A stretch of DNA of 64,000 nt from Pontederia crassipes. Taxonomy: Eukaryota > Streptophyta > Magnoliopsida > Commelinales > Pontederiaceae. Each line of letters opens with the position of its first letter. Position 1 is the first letter of the stretch. Shown piece by piece: positions 33,434 through 46,366 of the stretch. Both the position numbers and the translations under genes were made by a program. Location of the stretch: assembly GCA_030549335.1 (NCBI GenBank), contig CM060189.1, positions 50,562,917-50,626,916 of the forward strand, in the 5' to 3' direction. Below the pieces are notes generated by a model. That model was not told where the DNA came from. It searched no databases and was given only the letters and a program-made list of their open reading frames with translations.

Positions 33434-35284
33434 AAACACAAGAGGGAAAGCAGAAACCGTCGGCAGCTTCATTAAGGCCTATCATGTGTAAAATTTTAAC
33501 AATTTTGTTCTTCCTAATCTTGTGCTAGTAAGGCTCAAGAAAAGGTCTATCAAGGTTCTGAATTGTTGCAAAGCGAAGGCTTGATGGGGCTTCCTTTGGT
33601 TCCAGATGTATACAGGAATTTATTTGTTGACGTTTAGCTTATACGATATGCAAATTATCTTTGTTGATATTTATGTAAAATTACAAGAAATCATTATTTA
33701 AAACTCTTACTGGCAAATATCATTGGTTTTTCACTTTTTCTTTAGGAAAGGCAGTAAAATGCAGAAAAACAATGATAAAACCATTATCTGCCTGGGATCC
33801 CTTTTTTAACTTCTTGCTCCTCTTTTCACATTCAAATCTTTTCAAGCAAATAAGATTGGAAAAATATTAAAATATTTTTTACTTTTTATTCCCTCAAGAA
33901 CAGGATTAGAAAAAAATCATTATGATTTTGTCTGCTTCGTGCCTTTGGCTGAATCACTAAATTTGATTAGACTTTAAGCTGCATTTGAAAACGCAAAGTC
34001 GTTGAATAGTTGAATAGTTGAATTGATATATTAATTCGAAGTGAGTTTGTGAAATGTAATGATGAAAAAAGTAGATGTGAAGAATTAATTTTTGATGAGT
34101 TTTAAATTTAAAATGATTATTGTACATATAAAGTATAATTTTATTATTAATAAAAATAAATTTAAAAATTTAAAGTTTTTTATGAAAATTTTTGTTAAAT
34201 AATATATTGCTTAATTATAAAAAAAATCATTTTTTGTTAATTTATATTTAATGAAATAAATGATATTATATTAATCATTTATTATAAATATTTTATATGT
34301 AAGATAAAAAGAAGAAAAAAATAAAAGAAAAAATTACAAAATAAAAAAGGTCACCGTCAATCCAAAAAAAAATGGAACAATCAACTAGTTCCACCAAAAT
34401 GATAGAATCAACTTACTAAAGTCATGCGACCCTAATTTCACCTTAATAAATGTGATCTAGTTCCACTTCGAAAATCAAGTCACTGATGTTTGACGGAACC
34501 AGTAGAATCGACGTCCCCGAATTCCACCGTGCTTCCGTTGCCAAACGTGCCGAATCTATTTGAAATCACTCATCCATTTCCGTTGGAATGAGATATGAAT
34601 CTTATTCGTATGATATCCTTTTAATTACAACACATCATACGCTTCATGCTTATTTCTCCTATACATATAATATTATTTATTATTTCCCATCTTATTTATA
34701 ATATTATTCCCTCTCTTGTGTATAAATTGGATTTCTCTCATTTAATCGGGTAAATTTTCTAATTTGGTCATCCAATTAGTCCAGCCTAGTATATATCTCC
34801 AATCTGTGTACCTTCTACACCTCCAGGTAAAAAAAACATATATTATGTATTAGCAATATTATTCTTTTATCAAAACCAAATCATGCAATTAAGTTTGCGT
34901 AAAATTTAAAATTGATAAGATGAGTAATGAATGCGTGCCCAAGTACTAAAAAGAAGAAAAAAGAACTCTTAATAAGATGTCATTAATATCGTAGCCAATC
35001 TTTTTTTTTTTTTTTTGGTTTTCTATTCTACTCTAATACCGGACATTCCACCTACAAATCATGCCAAAAGATATAATATTAATAATTTTCATGATGGTGA
35101 TATGCATAATTATTTGCTCAATTATGTAGAAATAATATCATGTCATGTAAAAAATATATCTAAAATATGCTAAGTTTAACAATTAAGCTTAATCTTATCT
35201 ATATGTTTTACTCATGAATCATGCTGCTCATGCATGTTAAACTCACTGAAACTAACAATGAGATACTTGTACATAAAATATATG
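33434..35284. other. 3' flank and intergenic DNA; dispersed-repeat copy at 33.99-34.34 kb
   Basis: The first ~250 bp is likely the 3' UTR of the methyltransferase gene. 33990-34340 is the second copy of the non-coding repeat seen at 21905-22270. No other gene or RNA feature was found. Confidence 0.5.
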
Positions 35285-36385
35285 TTTACAATGCCAAAAG
35301 AATTCTTCCATAATTAGTTAATTTACTGAGTGCATGCGCGTGTGATAATGCATAAGTTTAGGACCTTAAGTTAAGTTAATAACTAGAATATTTCAGATCA
35401 AAACTAAACAATTTAACTTTTAGTTGTTTTAGACTAATCCTCCTTATACAAATTGGTAAAAGTTAATTTCTTTTTATATATGCAGAAATCTACTGAAATC
35501 TTTGAGACTATATATGCATGCAGATCAATATGATATATATCAAGAACTTACAACATATCATATTTCTTGAACTCCCAAGAATCTGCAAAAAAGTGGATCT
35601 GAATCGGGTAGCAGCACATACCAAAAAAGTGGATCTACCAAAAAGGTTGCAACCGCTCAGGTAGTTTCTGACTCGGGTAACTTCGAAAATGTAACTTGTT
35701 AAAATTTTAGTTAATTAATATTTTAATATTTGTTGTACTTTTCAGTTAATTAAAATTTGTTTTATCATTTCATATGTTAATAATGTCTTGAATCATACCT
35801 CAATTAGAAATCCGTCTGACCTCAAGGGCACCCTCGCATTACAAGAGTCTCGTTGAATTATTTTATTTTCTTATCATGAAATATGTGTTTTATTTTTTAT
35901 GAATTAATTCAAATTTAGTCTTAGTCGGTCAGTAATTTTTGGAGTGCTTATATAAACTTTCTAAGAATCCAAACAGAAAGTAATCTGATCTTGTAATCCT
36001 CTATAAGAGGTTATACCAAGTGAGAAATGTTTTCGGGTAATGTTTGTGCTAATAAGTTACAATTTTATACGAATTCGAAATAATGATCGTTTAATAAATA
36101 TATGAAATTATAATCTATAGGTATTTAATAATATTGATGGAACTGTTATATTTATCGAAATATTATGTTAAGTTTATTATTTACCAGAAGCTTTGTGCAT
36201 GGTAGCCGTTAATTACTACCTCCTAGTAGAATTAATCGCCATCTGTGTAGTGTAGGGGTGTCAAATCGGGAAAAAAAAATCACCTAGCCATCTAATCTGA
36301 AATATGGAATTAGGCTTTTTCAATGAGGATTAGGTTTTTTCAATTCTATTGGCCGAAAATAATTTTGAGAGATTAATTTGTACCG
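35285..36385. repeat. Tandem non-coding unit, copy I
   Basis: Matches copy III over 35490-35560 and 35640-36345 (ggttgcaaccgctcaggtag, caagtgaaatgttttcgg, accgttaattactacctcct). It keeps the empty site gaattaatcgccat at 36228-36241, where copy III carries a Tourist-like insertion. No coding frame is conserved among copies. Confidence 0.8.
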
Positions 36386-37930
36386 AAAACGATGCCAAAA
36401 TAATTCTTCAACAATTAGTAATTTACTGAATGCATGTGCCGCAAAGACACGCTTAATACCAAAAAATCTGCACCATAATTAAGTTTTGAGGACCTTAATT
36501 TAGGTAAACTACAAATAAGAACTTTAAACTTTATTTATGGGTAAAAGTTATTTCCTATTATTTTTTAACTAACTTAATATCTCCTTATATATAACCGAAA
36601 TAAATTAAAACAATACCCTAGGAGAAAATCTTTTGCAAGCCATTGTTTTGTCTTTTTGTAGTGGAAGGCCGTCGGAGGAGTAAATTATGAATGAAAAAAG
36701 TACAGTGAAAATTTTTGTAAAACATACGAACTTAACTGTCCAAAGTCTCTCTCTCTCTCTCTCTCTGCTAACTAAACGTGTTAGGATAGAATTATGCATC
36801 CCTATTTGGCCGCCTACATGCATCTCCTGTTGCATGCATGCATGCATGATCGCCCTCATCTGACTGATGTGATGAGAGAGAAAATTAGGAACATGGAAGC
36901 GTTCAATTAATGATGAAAAATTCCTCAGATGCTACTTGGAATCGATGGTTCCTCTCGGGAGTACTTATAATATATATAAGCAGTCGGTTTGCATCAAGGG
37001 ATATGCTGAATGCATGGAGCCGGTTGTTGATTTCTCAAGTAACCGCTGATCAGGTAGTTTCTGATTAATTAAGAAATGTAAACCTTCTTTTTATGTATTT
37101 ACTTTGAAATATGAACTTCTTTATTCAATGCAACTGAGTTTTCTTTTATTGATCGAGTCAGATGTCTACAATTTATTATTGTTTTGGGTTATATCTTAAA
37201 ATCAGAGAAAGTGTACACTAAGAAAATTCTCAAGTTGCCTTATGTCATAAGCAAAGTTGTTAAAATCAGATCCAACCATAAGATTCTATCTATGAATAAA
37301 AATATTTTTCAAAAAAATAATAAATATTATTTTGATAAATTTATTGCACTTAAATATTAAATTACATCTTACTAAATAATTTCTTCATTGAATCTTAAGC
37401 AAAATTATATGACAACATATTTAAAATGAAAATATTCTTATTAACATAAATATATATATATATATATATATCTAATTAATATTTGAATTATTATACTAAT
37501 CATTTGAGATTCTATAGGCTCGGATAGAGCCTATGACTAAAATTTGTATTAAGATCTTACACATAAGACTTTGAAAATGGATAAGATCGAAATCGTAACA
37601 TATCTAGATTGAGATATTGACAAGCTTGGTCATAAAAAAATTTAAAATTTAATTTATAGGCTAATGGAAAGTCAATTAATAATTTAAAAATTAGAAATAT
37701 TTGTAGCACTTTTCAGTTAATTAAAATGTATGATAAGATTTTATCTATTCTAAATGAGAGTTTAGTTTATACCAAGTGAAATATTTTCAGACAATGTTAT
37801 GCTCGTAAGTTACAATTTTATACAAATTAAAAGAAATATCATTTAATAACTATATGAAATTATAATCTATAGGTATGTAATATATTGATGGAACTGTTAT
37901 ATTTCTCAAAAAATTATGTTAACTTGAGGC
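36386..37930. repeat. Tandem non-coding unit, copy II (interrupted)
   Basis: 36777-37090 is about 90% identical by eye to 38911-39200, including ttaggatagaattatgcatc, a gcatgcatgcatgcatg RY-type tract, gatgagagagaaa, and acttataatatatataagca, which looks like a TATA box. 37700-37930 continues the unit after about 610 bp of unrelated AT-rich sequence. A (CT)n tract lies at 36746-36766 and a (TA)n tract at 37451-37471. No open frame is shared with copy III. Confidence 0.8.
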
Positions 37931-38706
37931 TTGGAGATCATCTCAAAGTTTCCTTGCTATTTATCTATTTCCTTAAGTTTTGAGATTTTTTAATTCTCTA
38001 ATTCTATTGTAACCAAATAGTAACATTCTTCTTGCTCATTCCCACTTCTCTCCATGAGCCCACTACCTCACTATCTATAAATATGTATGTAATATTTTAT
38101 GATCCCAAAATATAGTGGAATTACAATGTTAAGATATGATTTGTAAAATTTAATACGTATTAATTAAGGATTCATTTATATATACTATTTATAGTAGGAC
38201 TACAAAATTCAGATTTTTTTTGTCTCTAAAGAAGATATTTTCGTATAGGGGGATTCAAAACTAGGAGATATATTAAAAAAGATTAATCACATCTTTTAAG
38301 TACATGATATTACTTTAGATAAAATATTTATTAATTATTATTAAACAATTGGTAGGAAAATATTATATAACTTTCAGGCACATGAATATAAATTGAGTAC
38401 AATACTTATTATATTATTATGAAAGATAAAAAAATATTCTTTACAGAAATTTTGAATATTATAAAATTATAAGATAGCCATGGATATGTTGCATATTAAA
38501 AAATAGTATTACATTTTATAAATAATAACTAAACTATGAATCGGCACTTGGTCCGGTTCGGATTGATTCCAAAATCGCTATGAGTGTCAAATCGAAACAC
38601 ATTCGGTTGAATCGGAAAAAATTGACAAACCGATCAAATCGGTCAAACCACGATCCAGTTGAGACGCCGATAGGATGGTCAGTCCGGTTATAATAACATT
38701 GGATGG
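37251..38706. mobile_element. Possible remnant(s) of the ttattaaaatcagacc-ended element family
   Basis: gttgttaaaatcagatcc at 37256 and the inverted end ccggttataataacatt at 38689-38706 resemble the terminus at 16112. The GC-richer 38530-38700 segment (tcggttgaatcgg, accgatcaaatcggtcaaac) matches the gaaccggtt-type part of that family. Whether these are two ends of one 1.45-kb element or separate remnants cannot be decided. No target duplication was found. Confidence 0.3.
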
Positions 38707-38734
38707 AAGGGTATAAGGAACCGGTACGACTACA

Positions 38735-39940
38735 GAAATCTTTGAACTGTGCAGATCAATATCAAGATTCATATATATATCAAGCCAAACATATTTCTTA
38801 AACTTCCACAAACCTGTAATAAGTGGCATGGATCTAATTGGATGCATGAGGAGTAGACGTTGGAAATTAAATGCAATCATGCGTGCATATTAATATTGTG
38901 GTGTTATGAATTAGGATAGAATTATGCATCCGCATTTGACCGCCTACATGCATCTCCTGTTGCATGCATGCATGCATGATCGCCCTCATCTTACTGATGC
39001 GATGAGAGAGAAAGTTAGGAACATGGAAGCGTTCAAATAATGATGAAAAATTCTTCAGATGCTACTTGGAATCGATGGTTTCCCTCGGGAGTACTTATAA
39101 TATTAGCAGTCGGTTTGCATCAAGGGGATATGTTGCATGCATGCATGGAGCCGGTTGCAACCGCTCAGGTAGTTTCTGCCTCGGGTAACTTCTTATTTCA
39201 GAAATGTAACTTCTTAAATTTTTATTTAATTAATAACTTAATATTTGTTGTACTTTTCAGTTAATTAAAATGTATTTTATCTATCCTATGTATGACAGTT
39301 TGTACCAAGTGAAATGTTTTCGGATAATAATGTTTGTGCTAATAAGTTACAATTTTATACTAATTCGAAATAATGATCATTTAATAACTATATTGATGGA
39401 AACTGTTATATTTATCAAAAAACTATGTTAAGTTTATTATTTACCAGAAGCTTTTTTATAACCGTTAATTACTACCTCCTAGTAGAATTAGGGTCCGTTT
39501 GGCTTAGTTGATATAAAATAGCTGATAAGTTAAATTACTGATAAGTATTTTATTGGCTGAAATTTATTTTTAAAAATAAGCAGTTACGCGTTTGGATAAA
39601 ATTACTTATATTAATAACAACTAGTTAGTTATGATACAATTAACTAGCTTATTTTTTAGAAAGAAAATAAACACCCCTCCCCTGCTTATTTTTTTTTACT
39701 TATAAGTAGATTTGATATCTCCTTATCAGTCGTATTTTTAAATTATCAAACGATGGAATTTTTTTAAACTAACTTATAAGTGACTTATAAGCTTAGCCAA
39801 ACAGCCCCTTAATCGCCATTTGTGTAGTGTAGGGGTGTCAAATCGAAGATAATAAAAAAATCACCTAGTCATCTAATCTGAAATATGGAATTAGGCTTTG
39901 CCAATGAGGATTAGGTTTTTGCAATTCTATTGGCATTATT
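38735..39940. repeat. Tandem non-coding unit, copy III (carries a Tourist-like insertion)
   Basis: The most complete copy: 38735-38830 matches copy I, 38911-39200 matches copy II, 39140-39490 and 39809-39935 match copy I. The gcatgcatgcatgcatg tract (about 38962) and the TATA-like acttataatatt are conserved. A 74-codon frame at 39040 is not preserved in copy II, so the unit is treated as non-coding. Confidence 0.8.
39488..39811. mobile_element. Tourist-like (PIF/Harbinger) MITE with TTA duplication
   Basis: The 318-bp element (39491-39808) begins gggtccgtttggcttag; the reverse complement of its end begins ggggctgtttggctaag. TTA flanks both sides (39488-39490, 39809-39811). The paralogous unit at 36228-36241 has the uninterrupted gaattaatcgcc with a single TTA, which confirms borders and duplication. 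No coding capacity. Confidence 0.92.
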
Positions 39941-40794
39941 TTCAAGAACTATAATTAAGTTGACGGTGTCCTCTAACTAGTGAAATATATGGAGTATTTT
40001 TCTACAAGTAATTTTATAAATTAGTTGGTCTATCACATTATAATATTCACTCGTCACATGTAATGAATAATCTGAATTGTCTAAGCAATCCATAGTACAC
40101 ATTGCCTATAGGAATGGATGGCAATCAAGATTGCCATCTGACTTTGTGATTTAAGTTTAGGAGTTATATAGTATATTGATATAAATTATATATTACTTCA
40201 TAAATTATTATTTTCTTATAAATAACTAATATAAGTTGTCTTATAAATTATTTATGCCTACCGATAATTTAACAAGTGATATTTTTTAAGAAATAATCTA
40301 CATTGTCATATAATCTTAAATAAGAACACACTCTAAGTTCTTTATCACAAATATCGAACTCTTGGCTCGGGGAGTTAATAGACCATCTTAGCATTATTAA
40401 TATTTATAATAATAAATCTTGTTAGCTATATCCATCAAATAATCATTAAAAATATAATATTTCCCTCCACCATGGTGGAGGATATAATGATATGAATCAG
40501 CTTAACAAATGTTCAAATTAAATTAAAATTATTAACAATTGCGATTAGTAACAGAAAAAATTGATTTCGTTCCATAAAAAAACTCAGCAGTTTTTAATAT
40601 TTTACAACCAAAAGTTGCAGAAGTTATAAATGGGTAACTTGCACATATATCCCTCTAACTTCAAGTTCAAATTCATCTTGTCTTACAACTATTTTTGGGT
40701 ACAATTAATCCTCCAAAACTAACTTGCACGCTTCATTCTTTTATCAATTATAACATATTTCTCCTCCAAATTATATGTATATTCATCTAAATGT

Positions 40795-40950
<156 letters not shown>

Positions 40951-41303
40951 AAACATGTTGAGAAGTTGGCATTTCAATAATTATTGAAATCATTGGGTCA
41001 TATGACTCCGAGTCATTTTTTGTGAAAAGAATTGCCGTGAATATTGTACATATCTTTTATTTTCAGAAAAGTGAAGGGTTAGCGATTTCATTTTTTTTCC
41101 TTTTTTTTTTTGTTTCTTTCTATTCAAGTGTAATCTTGGTTGTTGTTAGTCTAGCTTTAAAGACTTTATAAAATTTAAATTTCAATAATATTATGTTTTA
41201 AAGAATAAGTAAAATACTATTTTTATCATAAGTTTAAGAATTAAGATATACATGCCGATATACAAAATATTTTCTTCGTTGAATAAAGAAGCTTAAGCCT
41301 AAG

Positions 41304-41307
<4 letters not shown>

Positions 41308-41353
<46 letters not shown>
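41308..41353. repeat. (TA)n microsatellite
   Basis: About 23 TA units inside the putative inverted-repeat element. Confidence 0.95.
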
Positions 41354-41355
<2 letters not shown>

Positions 41356-42083
41356 GAATTTTTCACGAGTATGAGTTGGGTGTAATAATTAAATAGTGGT
41401 GGCATGTACATGTGTAGCCACTTTGGTACATGACAAGCTTAAAGTTTCCATGAATAGACGCATACATTCGTGCATGTAAATGATTAATTTATCATTAATC
41501 ATATTTTATGTATAATAAAGATACACTTTTATTATATTCTTTAATAGTACGAGAATTAAAGCAGTAAATTTTTTTCTTACACAACAATTTTATTCACTGC
41601 GATTCCTAAATTTTTGCATACATTTCAGAATTTTCTTTACTCTATTAATTAATCTCATTTCATGTTTTCATTATTCACAAACTTTTTCAAGTTCATGTGT
41701 TTAATAATCCCTAAAACTAGATAACAATTATCAAATTATCATTTGGTATCAGTTTAACTAAAATCATAGAAATAAGTTAAGTGTAGTTTCATCATTAAAA
41801 ATCCTCCTATCCAAATAATTTTCCCAGATCACATTCCGGCTGGTCATTTTTTTCACTTCATCTTATAATTATTTTGCATGGATTCTACATATTTAACTTA
41901 TTGCCTCAAACATAATATAAATGCAGAGAAAATGATTTAAATATAACACAGTAACAATATTACGTATTGGAAATTAAACAAGTTCCTTTTATTTTAGTAT
42001 AGAAAATAAAAAAATTACAATTTATGTAATAAATATTACATTTTGATCTCATAAATTGATATATGATCATAAATTACTTCACC

Positions 42084-42134
42084 GGCGAGCTCGCAGGGGA
42101 GGTGGGGGGTCTCCCCCCTCCCTGCGACCTCGCC
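42084..42134. other. GC-rich perfect-type hairpin
   Basis: The left arm ggcgagctcgcaggggagg pairs with the right arm ccctccctgcgacctcgcc around a GGGGGGTCTCCCCCC core. It is an isolated ~50-bp near-palindrome in AT-rich DNA, within the right part of the 40632-42412 element. The same G-runs could also form other structures. Confidence 0.75.
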
Positions 42135-42699
42135 CTGCGCTCGCCAGCTGAAGCTTCACCGGGTGACTCCCCTCGCTTATTTCACGTGGCATTTTTTATT
42201 TATTTTTTATTTTTTAATAATGCGAACGTGGAGAGGCATAAACGCGACATCAGCGCCACGTCAGCGCTGTGACCGGAAAATTGTCGATTATAAGTAAAGA
42301 GGGCATCGGGTGAAACAAGTTAAAAGATGGAGAGCATTCGTGTTACAAAGTGAAGTTAGAGGGCATCGCTGAGCAAACGTCAAAGTTAGAGGGTATTGAG
42401 TGTAATTTACCCAATAATGTTATAAACTAATTATAATGGTGAATCAAACTCAACTCCCAATCCCATGATTCAATATCACGGCTTCTAAGTGTATGCCTAA
42501 GATAAAACAATGTGTCTAAGAATCAAATATGATATAAAAATGTTGAAATAAAATATAAAAAAATTTATTTATTTCCATAGCCATTTTGAATGCAATGATT
42601 TTAATTGTGTATAGAGGTGTACAATGCATGATGGTAAAATGGCATAAAACTCTATGTATATAATTTCAAAATAGAAAAAAATATGTTAGTGTGATATTG

Positions 42700-42776
42700 A
42701 ATGTGGGCGGCGTTCTTATTTTACCTGAGGAATTCGAATTAGCGCCTCCTGATCCTATTTCTCCCGAAGTGAAAGA
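42700..42776 (+). pseudogene. petA: Nuclear plastid-DNA fragment: piece of petA (cytochrome f)
   Basis: One frame reads [20 protein letters not shown] followed by PEVKE. Plant cytochrome f has [20 protein letters not shown] then PEMKEK in its N-terminal haem-binding lumenal part. The match starts and ends abruptly, covers only about 25 codons, and several residues differ from the highly conserved plastid sequence. It is therefore an old, short nuclear insertion of plastid DNA, not a gene. Confidence 0.7.
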
Positions 42777-44390
42777 AGATCATTATTGTATTATCTTATA
42801 TTTATACCTATATACTCTATTAGATATACTAAAGTAAAGAGAGAGTGATGCTTAACAAAATTTTAAGATACTATATGTCATAAATAATTAAAATTCTAAT
42901 GTATATTCTAATTAAAAATATTTTTAGTAATCTAAACATCTTACCAATATTTTACTTTCAGTTAATAAAATACTTTTAATAAGTTTTTAACTATTCTCAT
43001 AATATGAGAATGTTTTTATTATGTTTCTACTACTATGGTATACGTGGCATTATCACGAGTGACAAGCAGAAAAAGACTTTAGCTTTTAGTTTATAACGAT
43101 GAAGGTAAAATAATAAATGAGGTTACCAATGTGGTTTATAAAATAATTTTTCACAATTTATAAGAAAAGTCTTCTTATAAGTGTTTCATTATACATTGTT
43201 AACATTTTTGTGCTTAATATATCATTTGTGTTATATATTTCTTTATATATATTTATATTGTATGCATTTGATTGCATACACTATTTACATTTTCCTCTTA
43301 ATTATCAAGTATAAAATATATTTTTATTATTGTGCATGAAGCAGATTACAAAAAAATCTTCTTAAATTTTGTCTAAATTAGTTTCCTTTTAGTTTATTTG
43401 AGAACAATGCCGTAACTGTTTAATTTTTTTTTCATCATAAAGGATTATTACCTTGCTATTTAATTTCTAATTATCATTTTCCATAACCATATTCTATTAG
43501 CATTTTTCGATTGTGTAATTAGATTTCTTTAAAACTATTTAATAACATTGTTATTGTTTAATTTCTATTCATTACAAAGAAACATTTTTATTTGACATAA
43601 AAAATTATCATGTCTGTTTGCATATTTTTTTATACAATAGTATTTCTCTTAAAATATTATTAGTGATCAAATGCAATCATTTTGGTAGTATAATATTTAT
43701 TTTTATGTTGAACTATTTTTTTATGCAAACTTTTGCGACAATATACTCTATTTACATAAAATAATTCTCTTTAATTTTATGCAATAATTAGATTTATTTT
43801 AATTTGTTTTAGAGCATTGTCATCGCTGCCTAATTTTTGTTTGCTTTAATAAGTTTATATATGTCAAGAAGTAAACAAATACAAAGAATTTAGTTATTTT
43901 ATTAAATAGTTACTTTAAATTTATGTGACATTCAGATTCACTTTAATTTATTTTAGAATATTTTTATTATTGCTTATTTTTCATTTTACCATATTTATTT
44001 TTTTATTAAAAAATTCAATAAGTAAATCAATACAAGAATGTTTATTTTTTAATACCATGATCATAATCATATTTTTCATTTATTATAAATAATCTATTTT
44101 TATTTATATTTAAACAACATCATATTTAATTTATCATTTCTTAGACTATTTTATTTGTTCCAAAAATATTATTAGTGTACAAGTGTGAATTTATTTTTGT
44201 ACTATATTATTTTTTACTGTTCAATTTATATCATTTTCTTATAAATCTTTCAATTATTCTATAATTATAAATTAAAAAATGACATCGAACCTCTATCTAA
44301 AACCATCCATGTATATAAGACATGTTTCATGTAAACTCTTATAGCATGAGAGTAAAATGCATATATTTAAAAAAATGCATATATTTCTAA
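42777..44390. other. AT-rich intergenic DNA, no gene
   Basis: Very AT-rich with scattered similar short blocks (taatttctttttagtttatt-like) that suggest old internal duplications. No coding frame or RNA gene recognised. Confidence 0.5.
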
Positions 44391-45071
44391 GGGTAAATAG
44401 CATCAAAAGCTCAATCTTTGGTTTATTCTCAAATTTAATTCGAATTTTCATATTTTTCATAAAAATTCATGAACTTTGAGTTTGTTCTCAAATCTAACTT
44501 AAGCTTCTACTTTTACGTAAAAAGTCATAAATTGCAATTTAATTATCACATTTATCCTAAACATTTATTTTAAAAAGTTTAAATTGGTTATAAATATTTC
44601 ATATTATTATTGTATTTTTATTAAAAATAATAATTCAGTGATCATTGCATGACAAGTTGTAATGATTTTGATAGTAAATTAGTTGAAATTTTAGGCTATT
44701 TTATAATTAGACAAAATAAGATCATAACTATGTACAAAATATAATAATAATTTAAACTAATGATTGCTACATTATTTTTTACAATTTAAATTTTCCTTTT
44801 ATTTTTTTACAGTTTATCTGTGTAATGATTGCTGCATTATTATTTTAATAAAAATATAATGATAGGCTATACTTATAACCAATAAAACATTTTAAATTAA
44901 AGGTTTTATGCCATATTTGATAATTAAATTAAAGTTTGACTTTTTATGTAAAAATAAAAGTTTATGCTACATTTGAAAACAATTCAAAGTTTATGACTTT
45001 TTACGTAAAAATAAATGTTCGAACTAGATTTGAGAATGAAAACAAAGTTCGAGTTTTTTATGCAATTTACC
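44391..45071. mobile_element. ~680-bp foldback element with long inverted repeats
   Basis: The left arm (gggtaaatagcat, tttattctcaaattta, tacgtaaaaagtcataaa) pairs with the inverse of the right arm (ggtaaattgcat, cattctcaaatctag, tacgtaaaaagtcataaa) over about 200 bp each. Flanking atatttcta and atatctata could be an imperfect 9-bp duplication, as for Mutator-like elements. Non-coding. Confidence 0.65.
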
Positions 45072-46366
45072 ATATCTATAATATGTTTCATTCACGTAAT
45101 TATCACGCGTCAAGTTCTCTCATGGTGTGGACACATGTGACGTGATTGATTTATAATAATTAAATTATATATAATATCAAAATATAATAAAATTTTATTT
45201 AAAAATTGATTGTCATTGTTTTACGTTATTGATGATATATTTCATAGATAAAATGATTTGTTAAAAATACATGTTGTAAATGTGTTTATATGATGACTTT
45301 TTTATCTTTAAATAAATTAAAAAAGGCATCTCAGTGGTGAAGAAATTAAGAATTTAGATGATGAATGAGTTTGGCATATTACTGTGATGATTGTGGTCTG
45401 ATCACATTCTATGAATAATGATTGAAGTCTATCCATACATAATTAAAACTTTTTTTGGATAACTACTTTTTATACATGTGAAGTTGCACATTTTATTACC
45501 AAAAATCATAATTGAAACGTGAATAATTTTATCAGATATAACTTACGTATAAAGTTGAACTATTTATGGCATATTGAACATAAAACAATATATAAAGATT
45601 TGATAAAAAAACATAATTCAACATTTGCATGAATTTATTGCTAAGTAATCATCATGTATTGAACATTTAACATATTTTCAGATAATTAGAATAGTGATCA
45701 AAACAAATATAATATATGTGTATATTTATCATGAAATTAATATGGATATCAAATAGTCTAATAGATTAATATGTGAAAGTTAGATAAGAATATTATTTTC
45801 TAAAAAGAGAGAAAAACAAATGAATTACAAAGATAATTAGATAGATTAAGAAATTAGTTCTAGTTGCTATAATCTTTGAGTAGTTTTAAAATATATCAAA
45901 CTAATATTTGCGTATTTTATAATCATATGATTCGTCTAATTTCATATCATCCGCGCATCGCGCAAGCTATCACACTAATACTAATTAAATGATTATGAGT
46001 ATTAAAAATAAACGTCCTAGGTGATCCGTGAAGAAATAGTTGAAAGCTATACATATATATATTATGAAGGTTTAATTATTTATAAAATTTACAATTCATT
46101 TTAAATGGAAAATGTAAAAATTATGATTATTTAAACACCTATATATTTTTGTTTTACATTATCCACACATGTACATATACTAGTAATACTATAAATGGAT
46201 AAATATTCAATAAATCTTGTCAAATGAATATTTCATTAACCAAAAATTACGTCAACATTTATCTACTATTGTTGTAATTATGTATGACTCTTTCCATTTA
46301 ACAAAATAAAAAAGAGAAACAATGAAGAAATTAAAAATAATTACACATGGAAAATAATTGTTCACA
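45072..46366. other. AT-rich intergenic DNA, no gene
   Basis: No coding frame, RNA gene or clear repeat border was seen. Confidence 0.5.

Noticed and set aside
35560-35585. Match of tttcttgaact to part of miR396
   Set aside because: Only 11 bases match, and no complementary arm forms a precursor-like hairpin nearby.
39040-39264. 74-codon frame in tandem unit III
   Set aside because: Not maintained in the parallel region of unit II, so no sign of coding constraint.
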